Position numbers and translations under genes: made by a program. Below, piece by piece: positions 44,347-52,732 of a stretch of 64,000 nucleotides of DNA. The DNA comes from Hydrangea macrophylla (taxonomy: Eukaryota; Streptophyta; Magnoliopsida; Cornales; Hydrangeaceae), in NCBI GenBank assembly GCA_033977485.1, contig CM066997.1, forward strand, positions 80,012,634-80,076,633, given 5' to 3'. A model generated the notes under the pieces. That model worked only from the letters and a program-made list of their open reading frames with translations. It did no database searches and was not told where the DNA came from. Position 1 is the first letter of the stretch. Every line of letters starts with the position of its first letter.

Positions 44347-44872
44347 TGGATGATAGTTCTAGATGAGGATGCAACAAAGAATCTTATGGGAGAAGAAGAG
44401 CCTGAGAACAAAAAAGGGAAGAAGAAGATGGCAAAAGCTGAGTGGTACGTGCTGGTCAAGAAGGATAAGTGGGCATATTTTAACTTTTGGTTGTATGGGT
44501 CTAGTGATAGGGTTTTTCCCTCCCCGGAGTCTGTAATGGCCAATATGAGCCAACTTTTAATTTCTGCTGATGAAAATGATATACCCGGGAACAATGTTAT
44601 CAATGAAAACGTGACTGATTCTGCTTACTTGACTGCGCTTAGTGATTATAATAATTGTGAAAATAACTTCCATCTGATTTACAAAAATTAATTGAAAAAG
44701 AAATGAACATGTATGCAAAATCATTGAGGAAGCCTTAACAATTAACTTAGGTAATGAAGAAAATCCTCAAAATATTTTTACTGGCACTACACTCAATGAA
44801 GATGAAAGAATAAAATTAATCTCATTGCTAAAAGAATTCAAGGATGTCTTCGCATGGTCTTACAATTATATG
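44347..44872 (+). pseudogene. Pol linker and RT entry of element B
   Basis: 44347-44691 is open (KAEWYVLVKKDKWAYFNFWL and an acidic tail) without a known domain. After stops, LISLLKEFKDVFAWSYNYM near 44819-44872 is the conserved RT entry. It is cut by the Athila solo LTR between codons for Y-M and P-G. Confidence 0.7.
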
Positions 44873-46409
44873 TGATCGGCGACGAATAGTTGCCGTTTAT
44901 AGTCCTGAAGATACGCTTTGTTAACTCATTTCATGTAGTTATTAATTGTTTTTTAATAAGTATTTTAAATTTTGTAGATTTTGGAGCTTTAACTTGAAAA
45001 TGCACAAAAATCCAATGATTAGTGGCTTTGGAAGTCATTTTAGGCTCAAACGGTGATTCCGGTGAAAGCTGAATGTAGTAGCAGCCTCAGAAACTTGCAA
45101 TTTTGACAAGGAATACTTCAGATTTGAGAACTTTCTCAAGAGATATAAAATGTAGATCTTCGAGTTACGGACGTGTGGCCACAAACAGTGAGTCAATACA
45201 AGATTCGAGTCAAAAGTTATCGCAATTCTACAATCGGTGTGCAGAGTAGTGGAAAATCTGAGAAAAGTTGGAAAATGGCCTGGTCGCTGGAGCGACCCGC
45301 GCGCTCGACCCGCTCACTTGACCCGCGCAAGCGGCCCGTTGAAAAAGTCAAAGTTGCGTATTTTGAGGTCCAAAAGAGCCCTGTGCGATCCGAATTGACT
45401 GAATACGTCTAGAAACATAAAAACAACTATTTTAGTGCGATTTGGCTTAGGAAAGCTTCCTAAATCCTTCCAAACTCTATATAAATCTTATTCTAAATCA
45501 ATTTTGGGGTTACACATCATTATACAACATTAGATACATCAATATACAATAAAAACTTCAGCCACTGAAGGGAGGGAAACAAAGAGAAGAAGAAGAAGAC
45601 CAAGGATTCCCAGGGCCTCCTCCATCAACCTCTTGCCGTTCATTAATTCTATGGCCAACTAAACTCAAGATCTAGGGTTTCAATGAAACCCTAACCAAGT
45701 AATAGGGTGTATTTTATGTTTTTATTTTAGTTTTATTATATATGGATGACAGTTACATGTTCCGAGGATTTTTATGAATAAATCGTGCTTTTATTGATTA
45801 AATCGTCACTTTCAAAGTTTACTCTTGTCTTAGATCTATTTTGATGGTAGTGTGCTCAATGATCTATACTTGCTGTGCCTGTTTAGATTATTTACATGTA
45901 ATGGTGCTTAAATTGAATTGTGCTATCAAGTATCCGAATAGTCCATGCCTAGATTAGACGGATTATACCACAATCCTAGTTTAGTGTGGGATAATTCGTG
46001 CTAACCGAAGATGGATTATGTTGGTGCTTGAACCATAGTTATTTTCTTGACGAAGGAATTGGGCTTGTAGCTACAATTCCCCATTTATCATCCAACGTAA
46101 TAAGCTAAAGTAATTCGTAAATACCCTTATTATGAAGCTAGTGGTGGATTTGCAATCCTAGGTTCCTTAAATTTATTATAAAAACAAATACTTAATTGCT
46201 TTCATAATTTAGATTTACTTTTATTGTTATTAGTTTAATTCAAATTAAATCCAAAATCCATATTTCTTAATTAACTAAATTTAGGTTTTAAAAATTAAAG
46301 TGCGTAGTATTCAATCTCTGTGGGTTCGACCTTTACTTCCACACTGCAAATCTTTTGAAAGTAAAGCATAAGTTAAGTATACTTTTATATCTTGATTTTG
46401 ACGAGATCA
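44873..46409 (+). mobile_element. Solo LTR, Athila type
   Basis: 1537 bp, TGATCGGCGACG...GACGAGATCA. Its 3' part (46320-46409) is the reverse complement of the start of the array LTRs at 48723, 55803 and 62853, so it belongs to the same family in the opposite orientation. A duplication ATATG (44868-44872) / TTATG (46410-46414), one mismatch, flanks it. It has a CG-rich 13-bp-period block at 45281-45340 and a TATA box (CTATATAAAT) near 45477. Confidence 0.85.
45281..45340 (+). promoter_or_regulatory. CG-rich 13-bp-period block, Athila solo LTR
   Basis: On the minus strand, units of the form TC(N)6-7GCGGG follow each other at 13-bp steps (for example TCGAGCGCGCGGG). The block lies about 140 bp upstream of the TATA box, the same place as in the array LTRs. 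Confidence 0.65.
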
Positions 46410-47300
46410 TTATGCCAGGGATAGACCCAGAGATTGTCCAACACCATATCCCTCTCAATCCAAATTCCAACCCCATTAAGCAAAAATTGAGGCGAATGAG
46501 GCTGGAATGAACTCTCAAAATCAAGGAGGAAGTCGAAAAGCAGTTAAAAATAGGATTTTTTAGTCACAGAATATCCATAATGGGTAGCTAACATAGTACC
46601 AGTTCCTAAGAAAGATGGACGCATAAGAGAGTGTGTTGACTTTTGAGACCTAAACAAAGCCAGTCCAAAGGATGAATTTTCCCTTCTGCACATAGACGTA
46701 TTAGTGGATAACACAACGGGGCACGCACTCTTGTCTTTTATGGACTAGTTCTCAGGATATAATCATATACTAATGGCACCCGAGGATAGAGAAAAGACTA
46801 CCTTCATTTCAAAACTCACCATGACTTGTGACCCGCTCTTTAGATTGCTAAGAAAAGGGAAGAAATTTAAGTGGGATGACCAATGCCAAGAAGTCTTCGA
46901 TAAGATCAAAGCCTACCTCCAAAAGCCACCAATCCTTTCACCACCTAACCCAGATAAACCCTTACTCCTTTACTTGTCTGTCACCAAAAATTCAATGGGA
47001 TGCATGTAGCCCAAGAGGGAAAGGAGAGACATTCTAAGAGAGCCATTTATTACCTTAGTAAGAGGATAACAGGGTATAAGCTAAATTATTTACCCGACGT
47101 CTTAGGCATTACATGCTAGTTTTTCCTGTTATACTCATTTTTCGCATGGACCCTCTCAAATACCTATTTGAAAAACTCGACTTGACCAGTAGAATTTCCT
47201 GGTGGATGCTAATGTTAGCAGAATTCGACCTCAAGTATGTCACCGCTAAATCTGTGAAAGGGAGAACTATTGCGGAACATTTAGCTAATTTTGCTATAGA
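46410..47300 (+). pseudogene. RT and RNase H relic of element B, RT core deleted
   Basis: RT resumes at MPGIDPEIVQHHIPLNPNSN and decays through IKEEVEKQL, then reaches MAPEDREKTTFIS at 46773. It jumps directly to KLTMTCDPLFRLLRKGKKF. In element A about 400 bp with the palm core and the Y-x-D-D box separate these points, so B has an internal deletion of the catalytic centre. RNase H motifs follow: KPLLLYLSVTKNS, SRISWWMLMLAEFDLKYVTA, AEHLANFAIE. Confidence 0.8.
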
Positions 47301-47340
47301 ATGAGAGGGAGAAGGAGAATTCCAGTTCTCCGACGAATAG

Positions 47341-47636
47341 ATAATGGAGGTGAGTGAAGGCATATGGAAGATGTACTTTGATGGGGCTGCCAACCAAAAG
47401 GGATATGGGGTAGGAATCATTTTGGTTACGTCTAATGGAGCCCACACCCCCTTAGTAATCAAACTAAGGTACACCTCTACCAACAATACCGCCGAGTATG
47501 AAGCTTGCACTTTAGGGTTGGAGGTAGCCTTAAATCTGGGAGTTAAGAAGATAGATGTTTTTGGAGATTCAAATCTGATCATATCCTAAGTCTGGGAAGA
47601 GTGTAAGGTAAAGTACAAGAAATTAATACCATACCA
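47341..47636 (+). pseudogene. Second RNase H of element B, truncated
   Basis: 81 open codons: IWKMYFDGAANQKGYGVGII, NNTAEYEACTLGLEVALNLG, KKIDVFGDSNLIIS. These carry the catalytic Asp, Glu and Asp of the archaeal-type RNase H. A TAA at 47587 follows, and LTR E cuts the gene at 47637. Confidence 0.8.
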
Positions 47637-47721
47637 TGTAATACCCTGTATTTTTGGATGCATGGTTATATAAATAAGACCCTGTATGCTTGTGTAAACC
47701 CTTGGTGTAGAACCTTTCTCG

Positions 47722-47910
47722 ATCGATCGAAGCCTTCTCAATCGATCGAACTTATGCTTTCTTAATCGATCGAACCCACTTCGAGCGATCGAAACTCTAC
47801 CGAGCTGATTCTGTGAAGTGGACCTTTTCTCAAGCGATTAAACTTCTTTCAAACGATCGAAACTTAACCGACCTATTCTCGAGCAATCGAACTCACTTCG
47901 ATCGATCGAA
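47722..47910 (+). promoter_or_regulatory. ATCGATCGAA palindrome cluster 1, LTR E
   Basis: Eight sites start at 47722, 47741, 47765, 47784, 47832, 47852, 47882 and 47901. They form four pairs with 19, 19, 20 and 19 bp between starts. The motif is ATCGATCGAA or a near variant (AGCGATCGAA, AACGATCGAA, AGCAATCGAA). The spacing plan matches cluster 1 of element C, although the motif differs. Confidence 0.82.
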
Positions 47911-47962
47911 AGTGTTATTATTCCTATCTTACATGTTTGCCACATGCATCTCTTTCCCTCCC

Positions 47963-47972
47963 TATATATATG
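47963..47972 (+). promoter_or_regulatory. TATA box, LTR E
   Basis: CTATATATATG about 55 bp after cluster 1, the same position as in element C. Confidence 0.6.
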
Positions 47973-48149
47973 TTAGTTCGTGTATATGTGTGGGGTTTTT
48001 GGTAGTTTAGAGAATCAAAGAGAAAGAGAGTTTGTGTGTGTGTGTTCCATATATATATATATATGTATATAACCGTGTGTGTATGTGAGATATATATATA
48101 TACTTGGTCAGAGGGAAGAGAAGAAGGAGAACAAGAAGAGGAGTAAAAG

Positions 48150-48154
<5 letters not shown>

Positions 48155-48193
<39 letters not shown>
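48155..48193 (+). repeat. (GA)n microsatellite in leader of LTR E
   Basis: About 19 GA dinucleotides in a purine-rich leader. Elements C and the gag-only relative have shorter GA/GAA-rich leaders at the same position. Confidence 0.9.
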
Positions 48194-48198
<5 letters not shown>

Positions 48199-48288
48199 AT
48201 CAGAGAAGGATAGGAGAGATAAAGCTTGCTGCCACCATAGTCGCCGCCACGAAGCTTGGGAACGCTGCCATCAGACCACCGGAGTGAG

Positions 48289-48306
48289 GTAAGTTCATTA
48301 ACTCAC
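48289..48306 (+). promoter_or_regulatory. Predicted splice donor, LTR E
   Basis: GTGAG|GTAAGTTCATTAACTCAC, GT at 48289-48290. The GTRAGTT-(N)-TAACTCA phrase is shared with the two other families. Confidence 0.6.
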
Positions 48307-48410
48307 TCAAGGGATGATTTTAGGATGCTCGTGGTATGTTTAGATGTGTATTTAGTGACCCCGAGACCTTTGTTCGTCTCTGCCAGTTTCTGGGTGGAAG
48401 ATGATGTTCA

Positions 48411-48525
48411 AGCGATCAAACTATTCTCGATCGATTGAACTGCCTGTTGCTCAAGCGATCGCATGACCTTTGATTGATTGAACTTACTTTGACTTAATCG
48501 ATCGGGAGGACCTCAATCAATCAAA
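48411..48525 (+). promoter_or_regulatory. Palindrome cluster 2, LTR E
   Basis: Six decayed ATCGATCGAA-like sites start at 48411, 48430, 48454, 48473, 48497 and 48516. Steps are 19, 24, 19, 24 and 19 bp, an exact alternation, directly comparable with the 20/25 alternation in element C. Confidence 0.78.
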
Positions 48526-48722
48526 CCTTGTAGAACATGATTAATTTTTGTTGTTTATAATATGAACTATTTAGCTATTTAAATATTGACTCATGCTTTC
48601 AATATGCGGTATTGTTAATTTAAGTGATAATGCAATACTCTAACAAGATGAACTATTTAATTGTTACATGATGATAATACTAAACTAAATAGTAGAACAG
48701 AACACCACTGCATGTTAATAAT

Positions 48723-50093
48723 TGATCTTGTCAGAATCAAGATATAAAAGTATTCTTTACTTTTCAAAAGATTTGCAGTGTGGAAGTAAAGGTCGAACCC
48801 ACAGAGATTGATTACTACAGCTCTTAATTTTAAAACCTAAGTCTAATTAACTAAGAAAAACGGATTTGAATTGGATTTAATTAATCTAAGAACAATAAAA
48901 GTAAATCTAAACTAGGAAAGCAATTAAAGTTGTTTTAAATAATGTTTAAGGGAACCTAGGATTGCAAATCCACCACTAGCTTCATAATAAGAATATTTAT
49001 GGATTACTTTAGCTTATTACGTTGGATGAATATGGGGAATTGTAGCTACAAGCCCAATTCCTCCGACAAGAAGATAATCATGGTTCAAGCACCAACGTAA
49101 TCCATCTTCGGGTAGCACGAATTATCTCACACTAAACTAGGGTTGTGATCTAATCCGTCTAACCTAGGCATGGACTATTCGGATACTTGATAGCACGAAT
49201 CAATAGAGCCCCATCACATGTAAACAACCTAAACAAGCACAGCAAGAATAGATCGTTGAGCACATCACAGTCAAAATAGATCTAAGACAAGAATAAATTC
49301 TGAAAGCAATGATTTAATCAATAGAAGTACGATTTATTTATAAAAATCCTCTAAACATGTGACTGTCATCCATACATAATAAAACTAAAATAAAAACATA
49401 AATAAAACCCTATTACTCATCTAGGGCTTCATTGAAACCCTGGATCTATGATCTAGCCGTCCATGGAAGTGATAGATGGCAAGTAGTTGATGGAGGAGGC
49501 CATGGAAACCCTTGGTCTTCTTCTTCTTCTTCTCCTTGCTTCCCTCTCTTCAATGGCTGGAAGTATGGTTGTCTAATGTGTATGTATGGGTGTGTAACAA
49601 TTGCCAACCCCTTAATTATAATAAAATAGGGTATATACAGATTTACAACAAGTTTTGGAAGCCTTTCCAACTCGAAACGGACTGAAACTGATGTAATTTA
49701 CAATCTGGACGTCATTCAGCAGTTTCGTTTGCACAGGAGTCTTCAGTACACTGAAATACGTAACTTTGGTTTTTACCCATATCGCGCGAGCGGGTCGCGC
49801 GAGCGCGACAATTGGACCTTCGCGCGCGCGGATCGCGCGAGCGATTCTGGGGTTCTCGCGCGAGCGGATCGCGCGAGCGATTTCTGGATTTCGAGGGCGC
49901 GGGTCGCGCGCGCGACTTGGCTTTTTCAGCTTCTTCAACTATGCTTTTTCACCCTGTTTAGCCTGGTTTAGTTGATTTCTTCCAAAACCTGTCAGAAACT
50001 AGAAAACGAAGTAAAAATATACAAAAACAGGATAAAAAGGTACTAACAAATGCTCGTTAAGGCGTAAAAAGAGGATTTGTTCTCTCCCGATCA
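48723..50093 (-). repeat. Athila LTR a (3' LTR of unit 1)
   Basis: 1371 bp, TGATCTTGTCAG...CCCGATCA on plus. It contains eight CG-rich units at 49782-49914 and a TATA-like stretch near 49630 on minus. Confidence 0.9.
49782..49914 (-). promoter_or_regulatory. Paired 13-bp CG-rich units, Athila LTR a
   Basis: Units TCGCGCGAGCG or variants start (plus) at 49782, 49795, 49820, 49833, 49856, 49869, 49891 and 49904. They form four pairs, each with exactly 13 bp between starts; steps between pairs are 25, 23 and 22 bp. The block is strongly CpG-rich in AT-rich surroundings and lies upstream of the TATA box in the element's direction. Confidence 0.85.
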
Positions 50094-50107
50094 CACCCCC
50101 AAACCTA
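50094..50107 (-). other. Polypurine tract, Athila unit 1
   Basis: The minus strand reads AGGTTTGGGGGTG next to the 3' LTR. Unit 2 has the same at 57145-57158. Confidence 0.7.
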
Positions 50108-52732
50108 CATTTTGCTAGTCCTCGAGCAAAACTAAAATAAAAACTACTAATAAAAATCTATTCCATTTTCGTATGGATCACGATTGCATTTAGCATATGC
50201 AACAAGCCTTTTAAACCCCTAGGTGTCCCTAGTCGGATGAGTGAAGTCTCGTGAGGGTTCTCGTCAACAAGTTACCCACAACCATCTTTATTAACTTAGA
50301 AATTTAAAAAGTTTTATTAAAACAAAAAACTAATAAACAATCAATACTTATTATAAACAACGATTCGAAATAGAATAACGAACAAGAAGAAACAGAATCA
50401 AACGTTCACCTATATCATGAAAAACAATCTCAAGCACATGCATCATATAAATCAATAGAGTTCCTCATACAATTGCACGTGTGTGATATGGTAGTCAAAT
50501 AAACACGCGTATGTCATGAACATGGAATATAACTCGGATAACCATCCAACTATGTCTCGACTCCGAATCTCACAATTAATTACACTCTCAAATGAAACAC
50601 TCAGAAACAGGTGTAATTTATCTAATATATGTGAATTAAAGGAAATATGTTTTCACAACGAGAAATGCTCACATATGACTCGAAAAGGACGCATGACACG
50701 AAAGAACAGTAGTCTCATGGATAGGATACCAACAATCAAGAAAAATTAATCATTACCATGTTTTAATCCATCTCCCATCGTTTTCATATCCGAACCATGT
50801 TTCCTAGGATCAAATAGGACTTTTCAAAGGTTGTAATGTGGCTCAGGTAATGAAAAAGGATAGAAATGATTCCTTAGGTAATTTTCAGAATGGCATTGTA
50901 AGGCATGTTCGATTTCTTTCATTCTTCTTCTACAAACTTTCATCTTTTCTTTCTCTTCATTCCTTTCCATTCATTTTTCTTCTTTTCTTTCTTTTTTTTT
51001 CTCTTTTTTTTTCAACCTTCTTCTTCTTTATTTTTTCTTTTCTTTATTCTTTTCCTCCTTGTTTCTTTTGATGAATATTCAATAAATAACAAGGCAACCA
51101 CCCCAAACATCATCTTATTTACTTCTTCTTCCCAATCACACATTGCCTTAACACCACTAAAAGTTGATCAATCTTTCAGGGGTGAACTCCAAGTTGGCCA
51201 AATTGGAACAAAAACAAGGATAATGGTAATTAAAGAAAGAAATGGCATTTTAACAGCTCAAAGGGCGAACTAAGGAAATTTTTCATTTATCGGTCGGTAA
51301 TAAACAAAGAAGGCCTATAATCATTTCCTATGGTTATATGGTTCTTCAACATGTACGACGGAAGATTATTTAGCATGGTGACAAAGATTTTAACTTGACT
51401 ATTAACCAAAACAAGAATAATGAGACTAAACAACGAGTTGATGTGCTATTTCAATGAAATTCGACAAACACAAGATGTATTTATAACCCTCTAAAAAGAA
51501 AAGACAGGCTCAAAACCTCACCGGGTCTAGTCTCCATCATGTGTTATCTAGAAATCCGAATCATATTATAGTTCACATCAAACATGTATTCAAGCGACTA
51601 CGTGCAGTGCATAAGTTTATGTGTAAATCTATGATATAAAACTACGATTCGAACGATACATAACTTAAAACATTATATCATGACTTCAGCAAATATTTAG
51701 TCACATCTTCTCATGTTTGCCATTCTATAACAATCATAATTACATAACAAGAAGTATCAAATTGAGATTGCAAAAACGTCGGTAACATCGTTTTTTTTTT
51801 AAACACACTTATTGAAAAAATTTCAAAATTTTGCATAAAATGATATGCATGTGTGCATACCCCCAAACCTAAACCTTTCATTGCCCCCAATGAAACAATA
51901 AAACTAAAGAAAGGAAAGTAGGTAAGGAAGGAACGATAGTACCTCAATCTCGGCAATGACAAACAGGTGAACACAATGGAATATGTCAAAAAATTTCAAT
52001 GTTACCTGTGACTACTAGATAAACGAAAAGAACTAACAAAAGAATATTAAAAGTAAATGAAACAGAAATATAAAATAGAAATTTAAAAACTAATGTAAAC
52101 TAAACTGAACTATCAAATGGAAAAGAAATAAAATGAAAAAGTATACATGTAATAATAAGGAAAACAACGAACACGAATTAAACTACACCAAATAAACACA
52201 AACAGAAAAGAAACACAAATAAAATAGGTAGGGGGAAAGATATAGGAAACAAAAGGGAAAAACAGGAAAATGGGAGAATCGCGCGAGCGGCCGTCGCGCG
52301 CGCGAATTCCCCCTTTTTTTTTTCTTTTTTTCTTTTTTTTAATTCTGAAAATCGCGCCAGCGGGACCCATCGCTCCCGCGAGCTACCTCGCGCCCGCGAG
52401 ATCAGGCGCGAGAAGAACCTGAGGCATCATAAAAAGAAAACGAAAGAAAAAATCACTAAGGGGAAAACTCGCGCTAGCGGGCCGCGCGAGCGACGTCTCG
52501 CGCGAGCGGGCCGCGCGCGCGAGAATGGTTTTCTCCATTTTTTAACTAAAATTATGTATATATTACTAAAGTAAATTAATTCCAACCCCCAAACCTATCC
52601 AGAATGCTCACAAACTGACCAAAACGACTCAAAAACATCCAAAAATCAAAGGAACGGACGACATAAAGCTTGGGTTGCCTCCCAAGAAGCGCTATCTTTT
52701 ACGTCTTTAGCTAGACCGTTCTAGCTCAAGAT
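50108..52732 (-). other. Non-coding region 3' of gag-protease, Athila unit 1
   Basis: 2.6 kb without any pol motif. It contains a pyrimidine-rich plus-strand tract (50905-51062), the phrase TTTAGGTTTGGGGGTATGC on minus near 51875 that is common in Athila-type 3' regions, and CG-rich paired units at 52278-52535 resembling those of the LTR. Unit 2 has the same at 57159-59782. Confidence 0.65.
52278..52535 (-). promoter_or_regulatory. Internal CG-rich paired units, Athila unit 1
   Basis: Three blocks: 52278-52305, 52351-52402 and 52498-52533. They are built of TCGCGCGAGCG-like 11-mers joined by GG (for example TCGCGCGAGCGGGCCGCGCG). They lie just downstream of the gag-protease ORF. Unit 2 repeats them at 59328-59585. 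Confidence 0.7.

Larger units (their letters stand above)
31109..47636 (+). mobile_element. Tat-lineage element B, internal region
   Basis: The element follows the interrupted LTR with a PBS, a long leader, gag, protease, G-patch, RT and RNase H relics on +. Four insertions split it: hAT MITE 33249-34200, gag-only Tekay relative 34413-42277, MULE-type MITE 44143-44337 and Athila solo LTR 44873-46409. LTR E and the Athila array cut it at 47637 inside the second RNase H; integrase lies beyond the window or is lost. It is the same lineage as element A, but the two have clearly diverged. Confidence 0.82.
47637..48722 (+). mobile_element. LTR E, Tekay-like, cut by Athila array
   Basis: It starts TGTAATACCCTGTATTTTTGG, like element C. 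It then has the same arrangement: palindrome cluster 1, TATA, GA-rich leader, splice donor, palindrome cluster 2. The rest of the LTR and its element lie beyond the array, outside the window. The left target duplication would be TACCA (47632-47636) and cannot be checked on the right. Confidence 0.8.

Noticed and set aside
43897..44366. ORFs across 44078-44366 as a continuing Tat protein
   Set aside because: They run through the 195-bp foldback MITE, which has its own 9-bp duplication. The open frames there are coincidental.
48104..48292. ORF with long E-R repeats in LTR E
   Set aside because: It is the (GA)n microsatellite read in frame.
49612..49938. Arg/Ala-rich ORFs over the Athila CG block (also 56789-56989)
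   Set aside because: They are by-products of the CGCGCGAGCG repeats and change length with unit number between LTR copies.
50838..51273. Plus-strand Phe/Ser-rich ORFs in the Athila internal region (also 57889-58323)
   Set aside because: They arise from a pyrimidine tract. Frame changes with homopolymer length between the two near-identical units, so the protein is not conserved.
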